64,000 nucleotides of DNA, taken from NCBI RefSeq assembly GCF_048128805.1, contig NC_136013.1:3700043-3764042 (forward strand), in the 5' to 3' direction. The notes under the pieces are model-generated. The model did no database searches. It was not told where the DNA came from and worked only from the letters and a program-made list of their open reading frames with translations. The position numbers and the translations under genes are program-made. Shown piece after piece: positions 11,846-24,607 of this stretch; the first letter of the stretch is position 1, and each line of letters begins with the position of its first letter. Origin of the DNA: Centroberyx gerrardi (Eukaryota > Chordata > Actinopteri > Beryciformes > Berycidae).

Positions 11846-14436
11846 ATGAAGAGAAGCAGGCACCCCAGCAGCAGCGACGACTCCGACAATGGAAGTAAGC
11901 AAACATTTTTTCCCTGACACTCGGTCCCGCTGACTCATTCATACCAGGCCCGATATAGACCCGAATGAGGTCAGCACAACCCGACCACCTTCCTCCGCCT
12001 CACAAGTGAAATTACAAAGCGGTCTCCAGATCGGTCAGGATGTCATCTTTTGTACGCATGAAGTGTTTGAGTTGAAAATGCTATCTATTATTTTGTTTAG
12101 GGCAGTTGTCACTTTTGGCAAATGGCAAGCATCTCGTTTTGCCCCAGCGCTGTATTTTTAATCTAATTACTGTCATTGTGGATGAATGTATACTCTTATG
12201 TTCAGGAAGGAAGCGGAGAGAAAGAAGGAGAAAGGAAGGCTGCAGACAGAGGGAGGTTAAGGAACAGAAACAGGTGGCCTGCAGTGTGAGAAGCAGCAGG
12301 CAGAGTAGGGACAGGAGACGCCTTTGGATATTTAAAGACGTCCCGGCAGGTCAGACAGGGAGGCTCGGGTCAGATGGTGGTCAAGTCGTATCGTAGCGTT
12401 TGTTTCATCCTTCGTGAAATCTCAGATGGGTGGGGTTTACAGCAGCATGACAGTATAGATTATGTCAGGTGAGTTGTCAATAACAGAAAACTAAATCGAT
12501 GGTGAAATGCTTCCCTGTGATTGTCTAGACTTTCTTTCTTATCGTGTCGTCTTGCGTGACACTGATCTGGTACGACAGGTGGGGTGAAACAAATGCTACG
12601 AACTTTCTGTACATCGTGTTTTAACCCAGGTCTGATTCAGGGTCTGAGTAGTAAGATGAACAGCGAAACTCGCTTAATTAACTCGATTTAACTGTATGAT
12701 TTAACTTCATACAGCCGATTTTAAACACCGAAACCATGCCACTGTTAATGGATTTTGGATAAGAGAAATAATAGAAAACCATGCACATTTTTGATTGCAC
12801 TATTTTGACTATCCCAATGACCTACATTTGTATGTGCGGTTTGAGTTTCCTGTAGGGAGAAGCCTCAGCTGTAAAGATGTGAAGTTAGATTGGAGCTAAA
12901 TTAGAGCAGCAGCAGTTGACAGAGAGATGAGGAGGCTCTTCATGCGGTGTCGTGTTTCCCCTGCAGGTAATTCCACCTGCTGGTCCCAGCATTCGAAGTC
13001 ACAGCCCAGGAGAGGCAAAGGGCAGAAGCCCTCTGAGGTAGGTCTAGGTCTCTGTCCGCTCTAAATGATGATCCTGATTATGTTGCTGGATATTGAGGTT
13101 GTGATCAACAGTCTTGAATATTTAAGGAACAAAAATCGAGGTCCGAAATTAACGCTAAATGTTGATACAATTATTTTTTGTGGATAAATCAGTAAATGTC
13201 TCCCGCAACACTGGACGGTCACTTTTTGAGATGATAATGCCTCGATTATACACAGGTTTTGGTTTTTGCCTTTTCTCAAACTTTGTCCCTGCTGGCCACC
13301 ATACACTCTCTGACGATGAGCCAATCAAATCAAAGGAAAACAGTGGCTCTGTATCAAACGGGCTCCTGATTGGCTGCCTGTTGCACTGCTCTACACGAGG
13401 CAGCAGCAACTTCTGCAAACTCTGACATATCTCTATTTAAAATGACATATATTTAAAAAAAAAAAATGTAATGTCTCAATCAGCTGCTTGCCAGATTATT
13501 CCTCTTGTCCTCTCACAGCTGTCAAGTGTCAAACAACAAAATCACAGTTTTCCAGATGGCTCAGAGCGACGGTGCGGCTGCAGTGCGTACAGTAAAAAGT
13601 TGGACTTGTTTTCATGTGGCCGCGCTGCAGGTTTTCAGGACGGACTTGATCACTGCCATGAAGGTGCACGACTCGTACCAGCTGAACCCTGAGGACTACT
13701 ACGTCCTGGCCGACCCGTGGAGGCAGGAGTGGGAGAAGGGCGTCCAGGTGCCGGTCAGCCCGCAGTCCATCCCGCAGCCTGTGGCCCGGTAAGACCGCTG
13801 CATCCGCCACACAGGCCGCACGGGGGTTAGAGAAGAAAGTGCGTTGTCCCTGAGCAGGAAATAAACGCCTAATCACGCTGTGGGCAATACAAGTGTTCAA
13901 AGTTAAAGTGAAGTTGAACTTTGGTAGTACCTTGGGTTGTGTAGCTTCAAAATCTGTGATTATCTGTTATCTGTTGCTCCAGTAGAAGAGATTGGAGAAT
14001 TGTGTTTTTTTCTCTCTCTCCATTCACTGCCATTGTATGGAGGAACAGTCTGAAAATCACACTTCTAGCACATAAACAAACACCAACAAAGCAGATTCTG
14101 ACAATATATAAAAAAAACTAGCCATGCTGCTGAATTGTGGTTAAGTGAATCTCTTTCTTTATGTTCGTTAAACCTTTCAGTTTGAACAAGTGTAACACTG
14201 AAATCCGGTTGGAGGAAACTTATGCTGATGGAACAAACAAAATAATACGTTTATCAATAATTGTAAGTAGGTGAAAAAAAGTGAGAGGCTCGTTTTTTTA
14301 TAAAATGGCAGAATCTGCTTTATCAAAGTCCTGCCTCCCTCTGTTTTTTTCGCTGACCCTTAGTTTGTGAAAAGAGACTAGACTGCAGTGAAGTGAAGCC
14401 TCTGTCTGTCTGTCTGTCTGTCTGTGCTGTCTGTGC

Positions 14437-14475
<39 letters not shown>

Positions 14476-17400
14476 GCTGTCTCTCTGTCTGCCTGTCTGT
14501 CTGTCTGTCTGTGCTGTGCAGGGTTTTGTCAGAGAAAGGGAAGGAGGTGATGTTCACCAAGCCCAAGAAGCTGATCCGGACGTCGGGCTCCGAGGCGCTG
14601 GGCTACGTGGACATCCGCACGCTGGCCGAGGGCATGTGCCGCTACGACCTGAACGAGGAGGACGTGGCCTGGCTGCACGTCATCAACGCAGAGTTCACCG
14701 AGATGGGTGAGTAGAGGGGTGGGGGTGGTGGGTGGGTGTCACACAAGTCACCGGACAACTGCTGGGAAGGTTTGGTCTAGTCTGCCAACCAGCCGTCATT
14801 CAGAGCTCCTACTCCATTTAAAATATCATATCTAGATGGGGAAAATAGTGAAAGTGTCAGTGGATGAAAGGTGTTTTTCTGCCCTGTGGGTGAATCTTCC
14901 TTCTGTAATCTAATATTATAACGTGATGCAGTCGTTTCATCTGTCGTTTTATGCAGCTGTGGCGCTTGAGGACCCGTATGTGTCGCGATATGCGTCTAGA
15001 AGTCACGTTTCAAGTTGAGGTTGTAGTGCCAAAAATGTTTTCTAATCATAATAAAATCATTACTTCTGGACTAAACTTTAGTTGTATATAAATGAACACA
15101 GAGGGAACACTGGTAATGTATTTAATCCCCAGAGCATTAGTTAAATGCCTTAAATGCAAAACCTTGAGTCCACTCCTCAAATGTAATTTTATTATCCTAT
15201 TGAAATATATGAAGATGTGTATGATTTGTCGTTCTGTGTGGCTCCATGCAGCGGGTTTAATTTCCTGTTATTCAGAGCAGTCCGGACCGTCTGCTATTTC
15301 AGTAACACTAATGTTCTGGGGAAAAAATAATCTTTTCTGCCCCTCCTACCTCACTTTTCATGTTTCTTTTCCCAGCACTTCTCTGATCTAATATATTATC
15401 AGTGCAGTGTGACTCTTGACGCTCTCACTCCTTACTGCTGGTTGCTTGTAATGTCGGTGAATGTAGGAATTTAAGCTCGTTCTGTCTGTTGCTTTGGATA
15501 AAAAGCTAAATGACTAAGAAAAACAAAGTACATTCTTCGAGTTGAATTTCCCAGACATTGAAGCAGTTATTTTGCTCGAGTTATTAATCATTCAGTCTGA
15601 AGCTTGGAGCTGGAACTCGGGAGTTGTAATCCTGTTATATCAGATGTATTGGATGGCACTGTCAGGCTGAATTAAGGAGTGATTGACCTGCTTCCAACCA
15701 ATCAGAGAACATTGGTCCTGCTGTGTCATCGCGGGTTTGTCCTGCGTTTTGTTTCTGAAAAGACAAGAGAAATGTTTTTTGAGTCCAGCAGAGGAGAGCA
15801 AGGCCGGAGCGCTGAATCACTTAGAAAATTTGCCTGCTGACCACTGATGCAGTGATGTAGTTTAGTTTAATAATAGCAGCAGTAATGGCACTAGTAGAAA
15901 AAAAAACATCAGTCATGAGTGAAAACCGGGTTACATAAGAAACAAAGCAAACAAGGACAGATTGACGAGAAGCGAAGTAGAAAAACACAGCGTCCCCGTG
16001 TTTCGCAGGCGTGCCGCCGCTGGACGAGATCACCATGGAGAGGGTGATGGAGGAGTTCGAGCGCCGCTGCCACGACAACATGACGCACGCCATGGAGACG
16101 GAGGAGGGGCTGGGCATCGAGTACGACGAGGACGTGGTGTGTGACGTGTGCCAGTCGCCGGACGGGGAGGACAACAACGAGATGGTGTTCTGCGACAAGT
16201 GCAACATCTGCGTCCACCAGGTCAGAGGCGTGAAGGAACACACAGGCTCCTTTAACTTTAAAAAAACACAGTGTTTTGAGTCAGTCATTTATAATTTATT
16301 GACTCACTGTGTAATATACCATTTTAAAGCTCTGAATGTAAATATCAAGAATGTATGAAAACACAATGTGCCTGTTGTTCCATGATGGGTCACATTTATT
16401 CATTATTCTTATTTTTCCTTTTGCTATATATTGACTTGACCTTTGCATACTTCACTATTAGTTACGTCTAACGTCTAACTGTAGGAACTAATTTTACTGT
16501 TACACTCATTTTTAAGTCACTTTGGATAAGAGCATCAGCTGAATGCCTGAAATTCAACATGAACAGAAACTTGTAATGTGTCGATTTTTCTCATTTCTCT
16601 GTGTCGTCGCTTTTAGTGTCTCCAGTGATGGAGTTTCCTACTGTGGGATCAATAAAATAGCAGTTGTATTACCAATAATAGGCTAAACCCACCGATAACA
16701 GTCAGAGTAAAAAAATAATATGAAGAAATATAAACAAAGCATCGTGCAGAAGGAGTCAAGATGAAGGATGATGGCTTAAATTAGACAAAAATGAGCAAAA
16801 TTAAAGAGGAACAAAACTTGCAGTCGTCAGGCCAGTCAGAAAAAGTGAGACATTATCACTATCATTTTCCACAAATCGAGTGTGTTATTTATTGAGCGGT
16901 GTAATAAATAACACACTCGATTTGTGGAAAATGATAGTGATAGTGTCTCACTTTTTCTGACTGGCCTGACGCTGTGGTAAAAAGCAAAATGAAAATGAAG
17001 TATCTTATGTTTCAGAGATCGGTTCTGGTGGTTTCATCTGACACACACACACACACACACACACTTTCTCACTCTCACTCTCTCCCTCTCTCCTCTCTCT
17101 GGGTTTGTCCGTTCATGCCGTATTGATTTCGGCTTGCTCTCTGGAAGCTGAGCCGCGTGTTTGTTTGTGTTGCGGACAACAGGCGTGTTACGGCATCCAG
17201 AAGGTCCCCAAGGGCAGCTGGCTGTGCCGGATCTGCGCCCTCGGCATCCTGCCCAAGTGCCAGCTGTGTCCGAAGAAGGGCGGAGCCATGAAGCCGACCC
17301 GCAGCGGGACCAAGTGGGTCCATGTCAGCTGTGCCTTGTGGATTCCAGAGGTGAATGCAGAACCTTTCACTTTTAAAACACATTACCTGGCAAGAATACT

Positions 17401-19091
17401 TTTTACCCGCCAAAATAATGAATATGTTTTGTATAGAAATTTGTCACCCGTCCTGTTTTCAATGCTATTTTGTGTATAGAATCTGGCACTGTGTGAAACA
17501 TTCAGCGAAGAGACGAGAGCAGATTTAAGTTTGTAATTCATCATGAAAGTGAAAGTGAAGAGATTCAGCTCATATTTGGCTGGTTAACCATCCAAACGCT
17601 ACCGCTTTGTGTCGAGCAGCGTAACAGACAGCCAATCAGAAGCCTGCTTGCTACAGAGTCATTTGTTTGCTTTGATTGGTTCACCAGCAGAGAGTGTAAG
17701 GTGGCCAGTAGGGACAAAGTTACAAAAAAGGCAAATGTCAAAAGACAGGATATAACTGTGGCATTCACATGTTGTCATCTGAAGAAGTTCCCAGTCAGTG
17801 TGCTGGTGATCCTTAACGATTTACACACTAAAGACAAATGTTCCTGCCGTCTGTTTGATCTATAAAGAAGGGATGCAGCGGGACACATTCATAAAAAAAA
17901 TGCTTGACTTAATTCTAGAATCCATCCATCCATTGCTTTGATCATTTCAACAAATATGATAAAACACAATTGTTAATATATCTATAGTATCCATATCTAG
18001 GTTTGTGACTGAAATTTGTTTTTAGCTTTTGCTAAATGACAGAAAATTGGAGGAAATTGTAAACTTGTAAACCACAGATTTTTATATCAATATCATTTTT
18101 TGTAAGCTAGGGCTGAACGATTTTGAAAAAATATCTAATTGCGATTATTTTGACTGATATTGCAATTGCGATATGATTTGCGATATTAGAGGGAATGATA
18201 ATTTTTACATCATTATGCTCATTTTCATTGAAAAACGTATTAAAATGATTATGGTGTGATTTTTGCAGGGATCTGTACCAAACAAAGATGTTTTCTTAAG
18301 TCTGTAGAATATGATGTGTAGGCCAGGACATCTCTGCAGCACGACAATATTTCATTTAAAATGGTATTTTGACACACATTTCACCTTTAACAAATATTGC
18401 GCCTCCTGCGATTTGAAAATTGCAGTAGGCCATATTGTGATTTCGATAAAATTTCGATTAATTGTTCAGCCCTATTGTAAGCACAAACTTTCTGCATAAA
18501 AAGACTCTATAAATGTCTTCCTGTTCCCATTGCAGATCATTCACAGCTCCTTGAGAATTCAGAACAATCTTTATGCCATGATATATTCATTTTATATTAA
18601 ATTCTAACATGTATGAGTAGTGTTGAGTCAAAAAAAACATAAAATCCAATACGACTATTTAAAGAAGAGTGAGGTAGCGCATCTAAAATTGTGGAAAAAA
18701 CTGACTGGATACAATACTCAGATTGAACTTATTTATTGGTGCACACAGCGTGAAACACTAACAGCTGTTTGTACTGTGAAACTCATCCGGACTGCACAGC
18801 ACCAACACTGTCAGGGTCGGGGGTTTCGCTCCTGTTGCGACCTCCCGGGCTGAACATTTTCGGCACACATGGCGTCCACCGCACGGCGTATGTTACGTGT
18901 TATTTGCATTGCGAAATCAGTCAACACCATCTGTGCTCATATTTGTCCAATCCCTCTGGTAGGTGAGCATCGGGAATCCAGAGAAGATGGAGCCGATCAC
19001 CAACGTGTCCCACATTCCCAGCAACAGATGGGCTCTGATCTGCTGCCTATGTAAGGAGAAGACCGGAGCGTGCATACAGGTAGAGTCTCAG

Positions 19092-19132
<41 letters not shown>

Positions 19133-22100
19133 GCGTCGCTGCTGCACAAACAAATAACCATTGATGACATTTACTGAGACGTGAAAAGCAAGGTGGGACC
19201 CTCTCTATATTAATAACACACAACAGCTCCTGTGTCACTGAGAAATGTCAGCAAGCTCTCCAGTGTGATCACAACAGATGTTGTGTTGTTGTTGTTGTTG
19301 TATCTGTCACCTCTGTTACAAACAAAATGTGGGAAATTAGATTTTAATGATTTGAGAGGTCAGTAGGGTGAGTGAGTGAGTGAGCAGGGAGACGATTGAT
19401 CTGTGCATTGCTAATTAGGAGGAGTAGAAATAGTAGCAGTAATAGTAGTAGTAGTGGTGCTTGTCTGGGAAGCTAAGCAGGTCTGCTGTGGTTAGCCCTT
19501 GGATGGGAGACCACCTGGTGCTGGAAGTGGTGTTGGAGGACTAGTAGGAGGCGCTCTTCCCTCTGGTCTCATGAATAATATCCCCAATGCCCCAGGGCAG
19601 AGACAGGGACTCTGTCCTGTGAGTGAGCACCGTCCTTCGGATGAGACGTTAAACCGAGGTCCTGACTCTGTGGTCAGTAAAGATCCCATCGGCACTCATC
19701 GCAAGAGTAGGGGTGTAACCCCGGTGCCCTGGTGAAATTCCCAAAAACAGGCCTTCCTTCCATCATGGCCACATAGTCATCCCTCAGTCCTCTACTCTCC
19801 ACTGAGATAGCTGATGTGTGGTGAGCGTTCTGGTGCAAACAGGCTGCTGTGCATCAGCATGATGAGTTGAGTCCCCCCCCCCGATATGTGAAGCGCTTTG
19901 AGTACTTTGAGTAAAAGCGCTGTATAAATGTAATCAATTAATTAATTAATTAATTAATTGATTGATTAATTAATAATTAGTAGCAGCAGTAGTAGCTGTA
20001 GCAGCAGTCGCAGTATTAGTACCTTAGCAGTGTTATGTGTTGATAATGTCATTTTACCTGACAAATTATGTATTTGCACATTGAATTTGCCTTGTGTATG
20101 AAATGTGCTATATAAAGTTTACCTTGATGTCTATGCCTTGCAGTAGGAGCAGTTGTAGTAGCAGTATTAGCAGTAATAGCAGCAGTAGTAGTAGTAGAAT
20201 ACCATCCATGTCTCCAGCGATGGTGGGTGTCTAATGTTTGTACAGTTATGCATGAGGCATTAACTTTTGACTTTCTTAGTCTTTAGGAACAGAGCAATTG
20301 AAATGTCTGAATGTCCGTCTTTGTTTGTTTTGCTCCTGCAGTGCTCAGCGAAGAACTGCCGGACTGCCTTCCACGTGACGTGCGGCCTCCACGCCAGCCT
20401 GGAGATGAACACTATCCTCACAGAGGAGGACGAGGTCAAGTTCAAGTCCTACTGCCCCAAACACTCGGGGCTGGAGGGGGGCGAGTCCAGGGACCGGGAC
20501 TCGGGAGGCGAGGAGGAGAAGGAGGGTGTCGGGGACAAGAAGGGCAGGAGGCGGGGCAGGGTGAGAGGGGAGGAAGACGCCTCCTCCTCCTCCTCCTTCT
20601 CCTCCTCCGTCGCTCCCCAGCTCGCCGCCAGAAGCCCCGGCGACCCGGAGGGGATCAGCAGCCGCCAGCAGGAGGAGAAGAGGGTCAACCTCCGCAAGCT
20701 GAAGCTGCAGGAGCTGGAGGAGGACTTCTTCCAGTTCGTGGAGGCGGAGGAGGTGGCGGAGCAGCTGAAGCTGCCCCAGGAGGCCGTGGACTTCCTCTAC
20801 CAGTACTGGAAGCTCAAACGCAAAGCCAACTTCAACCAGCCGCTCCTCACGCCCAAGAAGGACGAGGAGGAGAGTCTGGCGCGCCGCGAGCAGGAGGTGC
20901 TGCTCCGCCGCCTGCAGCTCTTCACGCACCTCCGCCAGGACCTGGAGAGGGTAGGTGTCCACGCTGCGCCCCCCCCGACCCACGAGAGCAGAGGGAGGGG
21001 CAGAGGCCGGGTGGTGCAGGACAGAGATATCAAGAAACAAGGATGAAAGCCCGCTGACCTGCCGTCTTCCTACACAGCAACAGTTTTAATAAATACTGAG
21101 AGTAGTGGAAAAAACCTTGTGCTTGTTTATAGCATCTTATTGTTAAGAATATCATTACTATTGGATATTTTTATAGCACTTTTAAAAACTAAGCTTTACA
21201 GTTACCCAAAAATCAAAGCATAGTAAATGTAAAGCATCAGTTAAGACAACAACAAAAAAAATAAGTTGAAGAAAAAAGTAAATCAGACCTCCTGTGTAAC
21301 AAAGTAAAAAGCAACAGTTTAAGTTCAGTCTGTGAAGCTGTTGGAAGAAGTGATTTAGAAGATGATGCTGATTTTTGCCAGCCTTTGATTTTTAACCCAA
21401 AAAAACAGCAGTGTGTAAAAAGTGATCTGCAAATATATCTGAATATATATCTGAATATATTTCACACAGATATGATCAGAATATAAAAAGTAGAATTTAA
21501 AAGGTGTGTCCAAAAAAAAACACACCCTGAAATCCTGAAAAGAAAATGTGAAGAACCACATCATGACCTCAAGCTTTGCCTCTTTACTTTTGAACTTACT
21601 GAAGAAGCAGGAGAGCTTTTTGATTATTGATATCCATAGTAAGATGGATAATTTTACTAAGTGTGGCAGACTCATATTACAACTTTTTCTTTAACTAATT
21701 ACCATTAAATACTAACTATCAGGCACCACATTTGTGATTACAGCGAAGTATTAATCATCCATTTGGTGACGCCTGCTGTAGTTTTTCAATATGTATACCT
21801 ACTTATTTTTCAGTCGGCATTGCGTATACCCACTTCTAAATCCCCTCTGATGCGCATCATTCAGTAGTGTGCTGCAAATCTTTTTTCCTAGGATGGCGAA
21901 GGCATGACCCGCCCTACTCTGCCTCTGATTGGCTAGTACTCGTTGACTTCGTTGGTTGGGTCAGAGACGGTTTAGAAACGAGACGGCACAACTGCGAGTC
22001 ATTTCCTGTATCTGTGTCACGTGGGTTTCGCCCCCTGCCCCGCCCCTTTAGGGGACTAGCGGCAGGTCCTGAGTCTATTCACTCCAATGGGAGAAGTGAA

Positions 22101-23506
22101 CGTGAACACAGATTATGACCGATTCTTTCACCCCCATAGTCACCGAAGTAAATATTGGACCCATTTTTCACAAGCCACAAATCTTCCATTTTTCAGACAG
22201 ACAAATAAGGAGAGAATTAACTTTGTTCGAGACCTGTCTGGCAACATCATCATATGTCCCGTCGTAAACTACCGGCCCATAGACTACTTGCAAGGTGACA
22301 GAATAGTTGTCCAATTTTCATGTGAGGCTGGAATAAGGAATAGTTCACTCAAAATGCATAATTATGTAGTTGTCTCACCCTGCAGTCTGTGGGCCAGTAT
22401 TGATTGCAAAATCTGCACCTCTTCTGTGACTAATGTTAATTTCATAATGATCCTTCCTCCCTGAAGTCAAGCAGCAGAAGTTAAGTGACAATGTGCAAAT
22501 ACTACTGGCCCATTTTTGGGGTGAACTAAATATGCGAGAGTAGTCTTACATGTCATAACACAGGGCGTTTATCCTTTGCTAGTCCTAGAATAGGAAAATT
22601 TCTTTGAACTAAGCTCTCCATCTCGATCTGTGTTCTAGGGATTTGATTTCTCAGTTTTGGTTTTTGGTCACGTTACGCCCGTCCCGTTCAAATAGGAGCT
22701 GCTCTCTCCTGCTTGCTGTGTTCAGTCTTGTGGAGGTTTTGTGGGTCTAACTGAACTAAACGTGTGATAATAGCTGCAGTTACACGCTGCAGTTACACGC
22801 TTTCACCCACCCAGTTACCTCAGATCATAATGTATTGGTGTTCTTTCATTCATTTCATTCACTCTGCTGACTTCAGGTCCGTAACCTGACCTACATGGTG
22901 ACTCGCCGGGAGAAGATGAAGCGCTCGCTGTGGAGAGTCCAGGAGCAAATCTTCCAGCACCAAGTCAGGCTGCTGGACCACGAGCTGCTCACCGGTGAGT
23001 GGAGGGACACGACTTAACGTTAGTGACAGAACACAGCGTAACACCGTTTTATCAAGAGAGTTACAGTCAGGATCAGAAATGACCGCCAGCCACCAACCAA
23101 ATGCTGGTAACTGTTTGCTGTGGCTGACAGGCTTTGTTACTTTGACACTTTAGCATGTAACAACATAACATTTGGTCATGTCCTATTCACTTGTTTGTGA
23201 CTAAAGGCCAACCAACAATTTAAGTCGATGAAGATAGGCAATTCTGGCAAATGTTAACTGCATTTATTTTACCACATTTAGCAGTTCTTATCCCTGCTGA
23301 AACATGTTTTACTTGTCTGTGACTAATGCAAAAGGATGAGTCTCTGAGTTTTTTTGAGCAATATACCCATTTTTTGACAGTAGAAATTCCTGATTTCCCT
23401 GCCTCTTAACATCCCTACATGCCATTTTTGGTCTAGATGCTAATTTCTGATCATTTCCTTGACATGTTCCCTGAATGTGTGCTGCAGCTTAATCTGTCTC
23501 CTGTTG

Positions 23507-23563
<57 letters not shown>

Positions 23564-23564
23564 G

Positions 23565-23607
<43 letters not shown>

Positions 23608-23640
23608 GAATCCTCTCTCTCTCTCTCTCTCTCTCTGTTG

Positions 23641-23683
<43 letters not shown>

Positions 23684-23706
23684 GAATCCTCTCTCTCTCT
23701 CTGTTG

Positions 23707-23753
<47 letters not shown>

Positions 23754-24570
23754 GAATCCTCTCTCTCTCTCTCTCTCTCTGTTGAATCCTCTCTCTCTGT
23801 TGAATCCTCTCTCTCTCTCTGTTGAATCCTCTCTCTCTCTGTTGAATCCTCTCTCTCTCTCTGTTGAATCCTCTCTCTCTCTGTTGAATCCTCTCTCTCT
23901 CTCTGTTGAATCCTCTCTGTTGAATCCTCTCTCTCTCTCTGTTGAATCCTCTCTCTCTCTGTTGAATCCTCTCTCTCTGTTGAATCCTCTCTCTCTCTCT
24001 GTTGAATCCTCTCTCTCTCTGTTGAATCCTCTCTCTCTCTCTGTTGAATCCTCTCTCTCTCTCTGTTGAATCCTCTCTCTCTGTTGAATTCTCTCTCTCT
24101 GTTGAATCCTCTCTCTGTTGAATCCTCTCTCTCTCTCTCTGTTGAATCCTCTCTCTGTTGAATCCTCTCTCTCTCCCTGTTGAATCCTCTCTCTCTCCCT
24201 GTTGAATCCTCTCTCTCTCTGTTGAATCCTCTCTCTCTCTGTTGAATCCTCTCTCTGTTGAATCCTCTCTCTCTCTCTGTTGAATCCTCTCTCTCTCCCT
24301 GTTGAATCCTCTCTCTCTCTCTGTTGAATCCTCTCTCTCTCCCTGTTGAATCCTCTCTCTCTCTGTTGAATCCTCTCTCTCTCTGTTGAATCCTCTCTCT
24401 GTTGAATCCTCTCTCTCTCTCTCTCTGTTGAATCCTCTCTCTCTCTCTGTTGAATCCTCTCTCTCTCTGTTGAATCCTCTCTCTCTCTGTTGAATCCTCT
24501 CTCTCTCTCTCTCTGTTGAATCCTCTCTCTCTCCCTGTTGAATCCTCTCTCTCTCTCTCTCTCTCTGTTG

Positions 24571-24607
<37 letters not shown>

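Noticed and set aside
19461-19533. A functional 5S rRNA gene
   Set aside because: The 5' third of 5S is missing, substitutions are present, and the sequence continues into a Deu domain and a SINE tail, so it is a SINE head.
20345-21040. Minus-strand frame of 231 residues opposite jade1 exon 8
   Set aside because: It is an antisense shadow of a GC-rich exon whose plus-strand frame is clearly JADE1.
22087-22464. Plus-strand frame of 125 residues in jade1 intron 8
   Set aside because: No recognisable domain, and the surrounding sequence is dispersed repeat; it crosses two repeat units.
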